Source: Nocardioides sp. SLBN-35 (lineage in GTDB: Bacteria > Actinomycetota > Actinomycetes > Propionibacteriales > Nocardioidaceae). From it: a stretch of 64,000 nucleotides of DNA. A program made the position numbers and the translations under genes. The stretch covers positions 4,712,001-4,776,000 of the forward strand of contig NZ_VFNU01000001.1 of assembly GCF_006715725.1 (NCBI RefSeq), read 5' to 3'. This document shows positions 40,518 through 49,692 of this stretch, in pieces; position 1 is the first letter of the stretch, and each line of letters starts with the position of its first letter. The notes below the pieces were generated by a model. The model was not told the DNA's origin. It saw nothing but the letters and a program-made list of their open reading frames with translations, and did no database searches.

Positions 40518-42038
40518 TCAGTAGGTGAGCGGCGCCCAGGGGTCGACGTCGTACCGGCCGTTCGGCTGCAGCGTGATCGACTGGATGCCGACGGGCCGGC
40601 CCTCGCGGTAGGTCACCAGCGCGATGCTGGCGGGGCGGCGGAGCTTGCTGCCGATGGCGATGGCGTACGCCGCACCGCCGGTCGTGCCGAGCGTGTAGGT
40701 GTAGCCGATCCGGCCGTCGTCGGCCGTGACCGGGGTCGGGCCGGTCTGCACGTGGATGTGCCCGCCGAGCACCAGGTCGACGCAGCCCCGCTCCAGGGCG
40801 GGCTTGGCGATGTTGGCGTCGTGCACGAGCAGCGTGTTGACCCGGTCGCCGTCCTCGTCGGCAGCGCAGGCGGCGTCGCCGAGCAGGTCGGCGACCTCGG
40901 TGAAGCTGAGGCCGGTCTGGTCACGCCAGTCGCCGAGACCGCTGGAGCGGGGGTCGTCGACGCCGAGGATCCGCGACCCACCAGGGCCGTCGATCACCTC
41001 GTCGTCGAAGTAGGTCCAGCCGAGGTCCTCGAGGTGGCTGCGCACGAAGCCGCCGTTGTCGTGGTTCCCCGCGACCGCCCACCGACCGTCGAGGTCCTTG
41101 AACGTGGCCGCGAGGGAGTCGAGCGAGAACGCCTCCCAGCGGCTGCCGGTCGAGGTGTCGTCGCCGGCGTCGAACACCGCCGTCGCGCCGCCCGCCTCGC
41201 CGATCGCGCGGGCCACCTTGTCCATGCCGACGTTGTCGTGGCGGTCGGAGACCAGCAGGACGACGGTCTCGCCCTCCTCGGGCTTGCGCAGGTCGAGCAT
41301 CGCCGCGTCGTCCGCGGCCTCGGAGTAGAACTTCAGGCTCTCGTCATAGCTGCTGATGCCGCTCTCGATCAGCCGCCGCGACTGCGCCGTCGTCGCGTCG
41401 GCCATCACCTCGACCCCGTCCAGCTCGTCGGGCAGCGGCACCTCGGGGCCGAGGAAGTCGCGCAGCGAGGTCCAGTCCTCGGCGGGCTGGTCGGTGCGCC
41501 CCCAGCCGTACGGCACGACGGCCGCGACGGTGAGGGCGACGGCGAGCCCCGCGACGGCCAGGCCCCGCCGGGTCGGCAGGCCGGCGTACAGCTCCTGGCG
41601 TCGGGCGCGCCCGACGAGGGCCCACACCAGCAGCGGCACGGCGCCGAGCACGGCGCCCTGCACCAGCGCGGCGAGCGCCATCGCCTCCACCGCCCGCTGG
41701 GCGACGGCGATCTGCCCCTCGGGCTGCGAGGCGATGGCGGCGTACCGCGAGGTCAGCTCCTCCAGCGTCGCGGCGTCGGTCTTGCCCAGCTCGACCTCGA
41801 CCCCGACCCGCGAGCCCGACGGCATCCGCAGGTCCGGCAGCACCGGGCCCATCCGAGCGACCACCTCGCCGGAGAAGTTGGGGCTGAGCCTCGCCTCGTG
41901 GCTGGCGATCTCGACGGTCCGCTCACTGTGCAGGAAGATCGCGCCGGCGATCGCCAGGGACAGGACCACCCAGGTCCCGACGTACGCGAGGACCTTGAGG
42001 AAGCGGCGGACCGGCATGCGGCGGACCAGGCGGATCAC
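40518..42038 (-). CDS. Membrane-anchored metallophosphoesterase
   Basis: A 506-residue protein. TM helices lie near residues 9-30 and about 115-175, with the calcineurin-like phosphoesterase at the C-terminus, outside or inside undetermined. Metal motifs in order: VSDRHDNVG (DxH), DAGDDTS (GDx2), AGNHDNGG (GNHD), LVHDANI and GGHIHVQTG (GHxH). The first motif has Arg between Asp and His, as in other DxH variants. Substrate unknown. GTG 42038 overlaps the rlmB stop (GTGA); an ATG at 42017 is an alternative. Confidence 0.85.
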   Translation of the reverse strand: MIRLVRRMPVRRFLKVLAYVGTWVVLSLAIAGAIFLHSERTVEIASHEARLSPNFSGEVVARMGPVLPDLRMPSGSRVGVEVELGKTDAATLEELTSRYAAIASQPEGQIAVAQRAVEAMALAALVQGAVLGAVPLLVWALVGRARRQELYAGLPTRRGLAVAGLAVALTVAAVVPYGWGRTDQPAEDWTSLRDFLGPEVPLPDELDGVEVMADATTAQSRRLIESGISSYDESLKFYSEAADDAAMLDLRKPEEGETVVLLVSDRHDNVGMDKVARAIGEAGGATAVFDAGDDTSTGSRWEAFSLDSLAATFKDLDGRWAVAGNHDNGGFVRSHLEDLGWTYFDDEVIDGPGGSRILGVDDPRSSGLGDWRDQTGLSFTEVADLLGDAACAADEDGDRVNTLLVHDANIAKPALERGCVDLVLGGHIHVQTGPTPVTADDGRIGYTYTLGTTGGAAYAIAIGSKLRRPASIALVTYREGRPVGIQSITLQPNGRYDVDPWAPLTY

Positions 42039-43009
42039 CCGCGGGCGCGGGCCTCCGCGACGGCGTACAGCGTGACCGACGCGGCGACACCGGCGTTCAG
42101 CGACTCCAGCACACCGGCCATCGGGATGGACATCAGCCGGTCGCAGCTCTCCGCGACCAGCCGGGACAGCCCGTCGCCCTCGGAGCCGACGACCAGCACC
42201 AGCGGGCCCTCGACGAGGTCGGCGTCCGCGGTCAGCTCGGGCAGGGTCAGGTCGCCGTCGGCGGCGAGGCCGATGACGAAGCAGCCAGCCTCCTGGTAGG
42301 CCTTGATCTGGCGGGTCAGGTTGACCGTCTGTGCGACCGGGCAGCGGGCGGCCGCCCCGGCCGACGTCTTCCACGCGGCAGCCGTCATCGAGGCCGCGCG
42401 ACGCTCGGGGATGACGACGCCGTGGGCGCCGAAGCCGGCGGCGCTGCGCACGATCGCGCCGAGGTTGCGCGGGTCGGTGATCGAGTCGAGCATCACCACG
42501 AGCGGCTTCTGGCCGAGGTCGTCCGCGGCGTCGAGGAGGTCGTCGGGGTGGGCGTACTCGTAGGCCGGGATCCGCGCCGCGAGGCCCTGGTGGACCGCGC
42601 CGTCGGTGAGCCGGTCGAGCTCGCCGCGGCTGACCTCGAGCAGACCGATGCCGTTCTCGGCGGCCAGCCGGAACACCTCGCGCAGCCGGCCGTCGCGCTC
42701 GGCGCCCTCGGCGACGTACACCGACGTCACCGGCACCCGCTCGCGCAGCGCCTCGACGACCGGGTTGCGCCCGGCGATCCACTCGTCGCCGCCGGGCTTG
42801 CGGCGCGGGCCGCCGCGCTGGGTCCCGGCGCGCTTGTCGGCCCGCTTGCGGGCCTCCGCGATCTTGTGCGCCTTGTGGTACTCGCGGTCGACGGCCTTGG
42901 GCGTGGGGCCCTTGCCCTCCAGGCCGCGACGGACCTTGCCGCCCGTCCCTCCGGTCGGCTTCTTGCTCGACTTGCGGATCGCGCCCTTGCGGCTCGAGTT
43001 TCCGGCCAT
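42035..43009 (-). CDS. rlmB: 23S rRNA (guanosine-2'-O-)-methyltransferase RlmB (TrmH/SpoU family)
   Basis: A 324-residue SpoU-type methyltransferase with a Lys-rich N-terminal arm of about 75 residues. The substrate-binding domain begins IAGRNPVVEALRERVPV. The trefoil-knot SAM domain shows motif 1 DSITDPRNLGAIVRSA, motif 2 LVVGSEGDGLS and motif 3 SIPMAGVLESLNAGVAASV. It lies 2 bases after cysS, as in mycobacteria, and is coupled to the phosphoesterase. Confidence 0.93.
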   Translation of the reverse strand: MAGNSSRKGAIRKSSKKPTGGTGGKVRRGLEGKGPTPKAVDREYHKAHKIAEARKRADKRAGTQRGGPRRKPGGDEWIAGRNPVVEALRERVPVTSVYVAEGAERDGRLREVFRLAAENGIGLLEVSRGELDRLTDGAVHQGLAARIPAYEYAHPDDLLDAADDLGQKPLVVMLDSITDPRNLGAIVRSAAGFGAHGVVIPERRAASMTAAAWKTSAGAAARCPVAQTVNLTRQIKAYQEAGCFVIGLAADGDLTLPELTADADLVEGPLVLVVGSEGDGLSRLVAESCDRLMSIPMAGVLESLNAGVAASVTLYAVAEARARG

Positions 43010-43011
43010 GG

Positions 43012-44430
43012 TCAGCTCACGCTCCAGGTGGGTCCGTCGGGGGTGTCGGTGACCTCGATGCCGGCCGCCTTGATCCGGTCGCGGATCGCGTCGGCGCGGG
43101 CCCAGTCCTTGTCGGTGCGCGCCTGGGCGCGCTCGTCGAGCAGCCCGGCGACCAGCGCGTCGACGGCGGCGGTGAGCCGCTCCTCGGCTCCGGACGCGCC
43201 GGCGCCGGCCCAGGTCGGGTCGGCCGGGTGCACGCCGAGCACGTCGAGCATCGCCGAGACCGCGCCGGCCATGGCGGACACGTCCTCGCCGGCGGCGAGC
43301 TGGCGGTTGCCCTCGCGCACGGTGTCGTAGAGCACGGCCACCGCGGCCGGCGTACCGAGGTCGTCGTCCATCGCGGCGGCGAAGGCGTCCGGCAGCGCAC
43401 CGCCCGAGCCGGTCGAGCCCGTCGAGCCCGTCGAGACCCCGGCCCTGTCGAGGAAGGAGACGATCCTCTGGTAGCCCGCAGCCGCCTCGTCGAGCGCCTC
43501 GAACGAGAACTCGACGTGGGAGCGGTAGTGGGCGGCGACCATGTAGAACCGCAGCTCCGCGCCGCTCACCCGCTGCAGCACCGAGGGGATCGAGAGGGTG
43601 TTGCCGAGCGACTTGCTCATCTTCTCGCCGGCGGTCGTGATCCACGCGTTGTGCATCCAGTACGACGCGAAATGAGCCCCCGCGGCGCGCGACTGGGCCT
43701 GCTCGTTCTCGTGGTGGGGAAAACGCAGGTCGACGCCGCCGCCGTGGATGTCGAACGCCTCGCCGAGGTACTTGCCCGCCATCGCGGAGCACTCGATGTG
43801 CCAGCCCGGGCGGCCGCGGCCCCACGGACTGGGCCAGGACGCCGTCTCCGGCTCGGAGTCCTTGCGGCCCTTCCACAATGCGAAGTCGCGGGGGTCCCTC
43901 TTGCCGCGCGGGTCGGCGTCGGCGGCCGGCTCCATGTCGTCGACGCCCTGGTGGGTCAGCTCGCCGTACGACGGCCAGGAGCGCACGTCGAAGTAGACGT
44001 CGCCGCTGCCGTCCTCGGCCGGGTAGGCGTGACCCCGGTCGATCAGCCGCTCGATGAGCACGATCATCTCGGGGATGTGGCCCGTGGCCGCGGGCTCGTA
44101 CGTCGGCGGCGCGACGTTGAGCGCGGCGTACGCCTTGTCCAGCTCGATCTTCATCGCGTAGGCGAGGTTGTACCAGGGCCGGCCCTGCTCGGCCGACTTC
44201 GCCAGGATCTTGTCGTCGATGTCGGTGATGTTGCGGATGAACGTGACCTCGTAGCCGCGGTGGCGCAGCCAGCGCTGGAGGACGTCGAAGTTCACCGCCG
44301 AGCGGACGTGCCCCACGTGGGGCTCGCTCTGGACCGTCAGGCCGCACACGTACAGACCCGCCCTGCCCTCGTGGAGGGGCACGAAGTCGCGCACTTCGCG
44401 GGTCGCGGTGTCGTAGAGCCGGATGGTCAC
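43012..44430 (-). CDS. cysS: Cysteinyl-tRNA synthetase CysS
   Basis: A 472-residue class I tRNA synthetase. It has the zinc/HIGH-like segment VCGLTVQSEPHVGHVRSAV, the zinc-binding WHIECSAMAGKYLG and HHENEQAQSRA, and the KMSKS loop GEKMSKSLGNTL. A low-complexity linker, STGSTGSTGSGG, lies before the C-terminal anticodon domain. GTG or ATG start at 44430 gives MTIRLYDTATREVRDFVP. Downstream is rlmB. Confidence 0.96.
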   Translation of the reverse strand: MTIRLYDTATREVRDFVPLHEGRAGLYVCGLTVQSEPHVGHVRSAVNFDVLQRWLRHRGYEVTFIRNITDIDDKILAKSAEQGRPWYNLAYAMKIELDKAYAALNVAPPTYEPAATGHIPEMIVLIERLIDRGHAYPAEDGSGDVYFDVRSWPSYGELTHQGVDDMEPAADADPRGKRDPRDFALWKGRKDSEPETASWPSPWGRGRPGWHIECSAMAGKYLGEAFDIHGGGVDLRFPHHENEQAQSRAAGAHFASYWMHNAWITTAGEKMSKSLGNTLSIPSVLQRVSGAELRFYMVAAHYRSHVEFSFEALDEAAAGYQRIVSFLDRAGVSTGSTGSTGSGGALPDAFAAAMDDDLGTPAAVAVLYDTVREGNRQLAAGEDVSAMAGAVSAMLDVLGVHPADPTWAGAGASGAEERLTAAVDALVAGLLDERAQARTDKDWARADAIRDRIKAAGIEVTDTPDGPTWSVS

Positions 44431-44501
44431 GCCGCCAGTCTAGGGATCCGCGCGGGTCCGCCTCACATCGTCAGCGGACCCGCCTGCCACGGCGGGCTCG
44501 G

Positions 44502-46178
44502 TCAGCGCTTGACCTTCTTGGCCTTCGAGGTCGCGGTGGCCGAGGCGCACGACGGCTTGGTCCCGGTGACGACCACGCTGATCTTCTTGCCGCGGTCCTT
44601 GCGGGTCAGCTTGTACGACGCCTTGACGGCCTTCCCGAGCGGCTTGATCGCCTTGCCGTTGCGCAGCCACTGGTAGGTGAGCGTCGCCCCGTCCCACCCG
44701 GCGACCTTCGCCTTCAGCTTGGCGCCGGCCACGGCGCGACCCTTCACGGTGACGACGGCGGCGGGCAGCGCGCAGGCGGCCTGGCCGGTGCTCGGCGGCT
44801 GCACGCCCGGGCCGACCGGGTCCACCGGGTCCACCGGGTCCACCGGCGTGGCGCGGACGACGTCGGAGGGAGCCGAGGCGGCGAGGAACACCTGCCACCA
44901 CGTGGAGCCGGTCATCCGGACGCCGACGGAGATCCGGTGCCCGATGTCGGCGGTCTGCAGCTGGTACGTCGCGCCGGTCGCCCCGGCGATCAGCTCGCCG
45001 TCCCGGATCCAGCGGTGGGTGGCCCCGGCGGTCGCGTTGGCAACGGTCGGTGCGGCGAGGGTGTCGCCGACGGTGGTCGCACCGGCGACCGACGCAGACA
45101 CGACCGTCGGCTTGGTGCCCACGGCGAGCGAGGGAGAGGTGCGGGTGCCGGAGACCTGGACGCTCACCCGGCGGTCGATGTAGCTGCCGTCGACGGAGTT
45201 GCCGTCCGCATCGGTCAGGGAGACGTGGAGGCGTGCCTCGATCTTCGTGCCGGCCATCGCCGCGGTGACCGGGAACGAGCCCGTCGCCTGGTGGCTGGTC
45301 GCCTCGGGCTGCGGCACGCCGTCGACCAGCCACTCGATCTCGCTGTAGTAGGTCTGGGCGGGCGCCCCGAAGGCGGCGGTCAAGGTCTGGCCCGGCGCGG
45401 CGGTGCCGGTGACCGCCAGCGGCTTGGAGAGCTGGGCGTGTGGAGTGCCGACCATGTTGACCTGGGCGCTCATCACGGCCGGCAGGTAGCCCGGCAGGCT
45501 CGCGGTGACGTCGACGTAGACCGAGTTCTGGTCCTGGGCGGCGGTCGGGGTGAAGGTGGCTGACGTGGCACCCGGGATCGGAGCATAGAGGCCGCCGTCG
45601 CTGGCGTACCACTGGTAGGACAGCTGGGCGCCGGTCGGGCGCAGGCCCTCGAGACCCGTGACGGTCAGCGGCTTGCCGACCTCGAACGTGCCATCGATGA
45701 TCGGCGCGCCCGGCACCATGCCGAGGCCGGTGGCCGGCATCCGGACCTCGAAGGTCTTCGACGTGTCGGTCGCCGTCCAGCTCTCCGCGGTCTCGACGGA
45801 AGTGGACACGGTGCTGTCCGAGCGCCAGCAGGTGCTCCGGTGCCGGACCTCGGGCAGCCAGAGCTCGTCGCCGGCCTGGCCGGCGTAGCCGTCGACGAAG
45901 CAGATGCGGTACGCGGTCCCGGCGGCGAGATAGCCGCTGACCTGGAACCGGCCGTTCGCGTCGGTCAGCTTCGGCCCGAACTGCAGGCCGACCCACCTGC
46001 CGTTCTCCTGGTGGTAGACGTCCCAGTAGACGTTGCGCAAGGGCTGGCCCTGCTCGTCGAGCGCGACGCCGACGATGGTCGGCGCGGCGGAGGCGGACAC
46101 CGCGGTCAAGGGCACGACCACCAGCGCGAGCAGCGCGGCAGTGAGGACGGACAGCAACAGGCGGACGGATCGAAGCAC
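44502..46178 (-). CDS. Secreted protein with Ig-like/SCP repeats
   Basis: A 558-residue exported protein. The signal peptide is VLRSVRLLLSVLTAALLALV, then VPLTAVSASA/APTI. Near the N-terminus lies a CnaB-like segment (ALDEQGQPLRNVYWDVYHQE). Several repeats of the kind seen in actinobacterial surface proteins follow: LSYQWYASDGG, THRWIRDGELIAGAT and LTYQWLRNGKAIKPLG. A PVDPVDPVDPVGPG linker precedes a Lys-rich end. No LPXTG sorting signal is seen, so it is likely secreted or loosely attached. GTG 46178 fits the GGGAGG RBS better than GTG 46187. Confidence 0.8.
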   Translation of the reverse strand: MLRSVRLLLSVLTAALLALVVVPLTAVSASAAPTIVGVALDEQGQPLRNVYWDVYHQENGRWVGLQFGPKLTDANGRFQVSGYLAAGTAYRICFVDGYAGQAGDELWLPEVRHRSTCWRSDSTVSTSVETAESWTATDTSKTFEVRMPATGLGMVPGAPIIDGTFEVGKPLTVTGLEGLRPTGAQLSYQWYASDGGLYAPIPGATSATFTPTAAQDQNSVYVDVTASLPGYLPAVMSAQVNMVGTPHAQLSKPLAVTGTAAPGQTLTAAFGAPAQTYYSEIEWLVDGVPQPEATSHQATGSFPVTAAMAGTKIEARLHVSLTDADGNSVDGSYIDRRVSVQVSGTRTSPSLAVGTKPTVVSASVAGATTVGDTLAAPTVANATAGATHRWIRDGELIAGATGATYQLQTADIGHRISVGVRMTGSTWWQVFLAASAPSDVVRATPVDPVDPVDPVGPGVQPPSTGQAACALPAAVVTVKGRAVAGAKLKAKVAGWDGATLTYQWLRNGKAIKPLGKAVKASYKLTRKDRGKKISVVVTGTKPSCASATATSKAKKVKR

Positions 46179-46297
46179 GACGCGCACCCTCCCCCGGTGA
46201 AGGGTCGCCAAAACACCGGGGAGCGCGATGTGACGCAGGCAACGACCCAACTCGCCACAGTGTGACGGGAGTGACGGATGTGACGTACCGTGGGCCA

Positions 46298-47536
46298 GTG
46301 CGCCGGTCCTTCCCCGTTCCCGTCGTGTCCCTGACCCTCGCCCTGGTCGCCTGCCTGGCGGCCGGACTCGCGGTGGTCGCCGGCCAGCCCGGCAGCACCG
46401 CCGCGGAGCACCGCCCCGAGGCGGTCGCGGCGGCCGCCGTGTCGTCGCGCCAGGTCCACCTGCAGCGCTTCGCCGCGCCGCAGACCTGGAAGCAGACGGC
46501 GACCGAGCGCCGCTACGGTCGCACCTACCAGGGCAGTCGCTGGAAGAGCCCGTGGGTCGCGCCGGGCTTCGACTACACCGAGCTGATCACGTCGTGGTCG
46601 GCCCGCACGCCCGGTTCGAGCTGGATCTCGGTCGAGGTCCGGGGCCGCGCCGCCAGTGGTGCGAAGACATCGTGGGACACGGTGGCCCGCTGGGCCGCGA
46701 AGGACAGGTTCCTCTCCCGGCGCTCCGGCGGCACCCAGGGCGACGACGGCACCCGGCTCGCGACCGACACCTGGCGCACGGCCGGGCTGGCGTCGTACCG
46801 GATCCGGGTGACGCTGCGTCGCGAGGCGGGCCGGAAGTCCCCGCGCGTCGACCTCGCGACCGTGATGACCTCGCGGCTGCCCGCCGTCGGCGCGGTGTCG
46901 GCACCCGGCGTCGCTCGGGGCGTCGAGCTCGCGGTGCCGCGCTACTCGCAGATGATCCACACCGGCCACTACCCGCAGTGGGGAGGTGGCGGCGAGGCGT
47001 GGTGCTCGCCGACCTCGACCTCGATGGTGCTCGGCTACTACGGCCGGCTGCCCGGGCCCGGCGGCTACGGCTGGGTGCCGGGTGGGCACCCGGACCCGTG
47101 GGTCGACGCGGCCGCGCGCTCGACGTACGACCACGCCTACGACGGCACCGGGAACTGGACCTTCAACACCGCGTACGCCGCCCGCCGGCTCGGCCCGTCC
47201 GGGGAGGCGTTCGTGACCCGGCTGCGCGACCTCACCGACGCCGAGCTGCTGGTGCGGGCCGGGATCCCGCCGGTCATCTCGATCGCGTTCTCCCGCGGCG
47301 AGCTCACCGGCGCCCCGATCTCCGCGTCCAACGGGCACCTGCTCGTCATCGTCGGGTTCACCGCGACCGGCGACGTGATCGTCAACGACCCCGCGGCGGC
47401 GAGCGCCGACGGCGTGCGGCGGGTCTACTCCCGCGCTCAGCTCGAGAAGGTCTGGCTGCAGGCCTCCGGCGGCGCGGCGTACGTCGTCCACGACGCCGCC
47501 CACCCGCTCCCGGCAGCGCCGGGCGGCAACTGGTAG
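46298..47536 (+). CDS. Exported C39-family-like cysteine peptidase
   Basis: A 412-residue exported protein. The signal peptide runs from GTG 46298 (RRSFPVPVVSLTLALVACLAA). The peptidase_C39_2-like domain has Cys in GEAWCSPTSTSMVLGYY, His in ASNGHLLVIVGF and Asp in VNDPAA, the order Cys-His-Asp of papain-type enzymes. The preceding region has beta strands typical of actinobacterial homologues. Role unknown; such proteins may cut peptides outside the cell. It is divergent from the surface-protein gene. Confidence 0.82.
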   Translation: MRRSFPVPVVSLTLALVACLAAGLAVVAGQPGSTAAEHRPEAVAAAAVSSRQVHLQRFAAPQTWKQTATERRYGRTYQGSRWKSPWVAPGFDYTELITSWSARTPGSSWISVEVRGRAASGAKTSWDTVARWAAKDRFLSRRSGGTQGDDGTRLATDTWRTAGLASYRIRVTLRREAGRKSPRVDLATVMTSRLPAVGAVSAPGVARGVELAVPRYSQMIHTGHYPQWGGGGEAWCSPTSTSMVLGYYGRLPGPGGYGWVPGGHPDPWVDAAARSTYDHAYDGTGNWTFNTAYAARRLGPSGEAFVTRLRDLTDAELLVRAGIPPVISIAFSRGELTGAPISASNGHLLVIVGFTATGDVIVNDPAAASADGVRRVYSRAQLEKVWLQASGGAAYVVHDAAHPLPAAPGGNW

Positions 47537-47549
47537 CGCTCGGCCCGGC

Positions 47550-49088
47550 TCAGGCCGAGGCGGTGACGTCGATGGTCTGCCAGCCCGTCGCACCATCGGG
47601 TACGACGTCCGCGATCGCCCCGGTCTGCGTGCGCCCCTGCTCGTCGACCGCGCGCACCCGGAGCTGGTGCTCGCCGGGCGTGAGGTCGAGGACGGCGCGC
47701 CACTGCACCCAGGTGTCGGCGTTCGGGGTGCTCGCGAGGCTCGCGGGCTGCCAGCTGCCGCCGTCGACCTGGACCTCGACGCCGGAGATGCCGGTGTGCT
47801 GGAACCAGGCGACGCCGGCGCAGACCAGCTCGCCGGCGGGGACGTCGGCACCGTCGCCGGGCACCTCGATCTTGGAGGCGATCTTGACCGGCCCCTGCGC
47901 GGACCAGCCCTTGTCGGTCCAGTAGGCCGTGAAGTCGTCGAAGCTCGTGACCTCCATGTCGACCACCCACTTGCACGCCGACACGTAGCCGTAGAGGCCC
48001 GGCACGATGGTGCGCACCGGGAAGCCGTGCTCGATCGGCAGCGGCTCGCCGTTCATCGCCACCGCGAGCATCGCGTTGCGCTCGTCCATCAGCGCGGCCA
48101 GCGGCGTCCCGCAGGTCCAGCCGTCCTCCGAGGTCTGCAGCACCGCGTCCGCGCCCGGCAGCGGCTTGGCCTCGGCGAGGATCGCCGCCAGCCGGACCCC
48201 GCTCCACCAGGCGTTGCCGATCAGGTCGCCACCGACCTCGTTGGACACGCAGTTGAGGGTGATCCAGTCCTCGGTGATCTCGCGACGCACCAGGTCGGCG
48301 TACGTCAGGCGGAGCTCGCGCTCGACCTTCCCGTGGATCCGGATCTCCCAGTCGACGGGCGCGATGGTCGGCTTGATGATCGCGGTGTCGATCAGGTAGA
48401 AGTCGTCGTTCGGCGTCTGCCAGGGCGAGAGGCCCTCGACGTCGACAGTCACACCGTCGGGTACGGCGGGCGCGGTGACGCCCTCGATCCGCAGCAGCCG
48501 CCGGCTCTGCTCGGCCTTGCGGCGCGCGTTCCCGGCGATCCGCCCGGCCAGCCCGCCGACGACGGTCACCGCCGCCATCGCGCCGGCGATGGCGAAGAAG
48601 CTCCGTCGGGTCGGCAGGGCGTCGTCGGTCGGGCCGGGGATGTCCTCGACCAGCTCCCAGCGTCGCAGCCACTCGGCGAGCAGGGCCAGGGCCACCAGCC
48701 AGCACAGCAGGCCGACCACGATCGGCGCGAGGTCGATCAGGCTGGGCGTCGGCTTGGCGAGCACGGCGACCACGGCGATGCCGGCGAGCGCGACGTACCC
48801 GGTCACGGCGGCCCACCACTGCCGGTGCGCCAACCGGCCGAACCACGCGAACAGCAGGGCGACGACGAGCAGGAGGCCGACGACGAGCACCTTCTTGTCG
48901 GCGGTGTCGAAGGTGTCGATCGCCCACTTGGCGACCGGGCCGGGAGTGATCGCGATGACGCCCTCGGCGACCGCGACGACCGGCGAGTCGCGCACGTGGA
49001 GCAGGGCGGCCGCGGCGTAGCTGACCGCAAGGCCGACCGCACCGGCGATCAGCCCGGCCAGTGGCCACCAGGCGCGGGAGGTCCTCAC
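47550..49088 (-). CDS. Membrane-bound sulfite-oxidase-like molybdopterin oxidoreductase
   Basis: A 512-residue protein. The first 150 residues hold about four TM helices. TRRSFFAIAGAMAAVTVVGG follows, a twin-arginine-like segment. The molybdopterin domain has IRIHGKVERELRLTYADL and the Mo-ligand Cys in WITLNCVSNEVGG. A C-terminal immunoglobulin-like dimer domain (VEVQVDGGSWQPA; QLRVRAVDEQGR) completes the sulfite-oxidase fold. The substrate is unknown; sulfoxide or sulfite are possible. It is divergent from ispF by 32 bases. Confidence 0.88.
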   Translation of the reverse strand: MRTSRAWWPLAGLIAGAVGLAVSYAAAALLHVRDSPVVAVAEGVIAITPGPVAKWAIDTFDTADKKVLVVGLLLVVALLFAWFGRLAHRQWWAAVTGYVALAGIAVVAVLAKPTPSLIDLAPIVVGLLCWLVALALLAEWLRRWELVEDIPGPTDDALPTRRSFFAIAGAMAAVTVVGGLAGRIAGNARRKAEQSRRLLRIEGVTAPAVPDGVTVDVEGLSPWQTPNDDFYLIDTAIIKPTIAPVDWEIRIHGKVERELRLTYADLVRREITEDWITLNCVSNEVGGDLIGNAWWSGVRLAAILAEAKPLPGADAVLQTSEDGWTCGTPLAALMDERNAMLAVAMNGEPLPIEHGFPVRTIVPGLYGYVSACKWVVDMEVTSFDDFTAYWTDKGWSAQGPVKIASKIEVPGDGADVPAGELVCAGVAWFQHTGISGVEVQVDGGSWQPASLASTPNADTWVQWRAVLDLTPGEHQLRVRAVDEQGRTQTGAIADVVPDGATGWQTIDVTASA

Positions 49089-49120
49089 GGGCCCGATTGT
49101 TCCTCAGGCATGATCGGACC

Positions 49121-49612
49121 GTGCACTCGAAGGGCTTACGGATTGGTATCGGCTCCGACGTCCACCGCCTGGTGCCCCGCGGCCCGCAGGACCCACCTCT
49201 GGCGCTCGGCGGCCTGACCTGGCCCGACGAGGACGTGCGCCTCGAAGGTCACTCCGACGCGGACGTCGCCGCCCACGCGGCCTGCGACGCCCTCCTGTCG
49301 GCGGCGGGCCTGGGCGACCTCGGCAGCAACTTCGGTACGGCGGAGCCCGCGTGGGCGGGCGCGAGCGGCGCCGCGCTGCTCGGCGAGACCCGCCGCCGGG
49401 TCGAGGCGGCCGGCTTCTCGGTCGTCAACGTGGCCGTCCAGGTGATCGGCAACCGCCCGAAGGTCGGACCGCGCCGCGCCGAGGCGGAGGCCGCGCTCAC
49501 CGACGTCCTCGGCGCCCCGGTCTCCCTGTCGGCCACCACCACCGACGGGCTCGGCCTCACCGGGCGCGGCGAAGGTGTCGCGGCCATCGCGAACGCGCTG
49601 CTGTCCTCCTGA
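49121..49612 (+). CDS. ispF: 2-C-methyl-D-erythritol 2,4-cyclodiphosphate synthase IspF
   Basis: A 163-residue MEP-pathway enzyme. Zinc ligands are in GIGSDVHRLV (DxH) and LEGHSDADVAAHAACDALL. The core has GDLGSNFGTAEPAWAGASG, and the end TTTDGLGLTGRGEGVAAIA matches the family. The GTG at 49121 gives the normal N-terminus (HSKGLRIGIGSDVH). ispD follows after one unrelated gene. Confidence 0.95.
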   Translation: MHSKGLRIGIGSDVHRLVPRGPQDPPLALGGLTWPDEDVRLEGHSDADVAAHAACDALLSAAGLGDLGSNFGTAEPAWAGASGAALLGETRRRVEAAGFSVVNVAVQVIGNRPKVGPRRAEAEAALTDVLGAPVSLSATTTDGLGLTGRGEGVAAIANALLSS

Positions 49613-49692
49613 CCGCTCTTCCTGCGACACGCTGTCGCGCACCGGCCCCGGGCGTGGCAGGGTGGGACGCCGAGACCGACATGGGGGTAGCG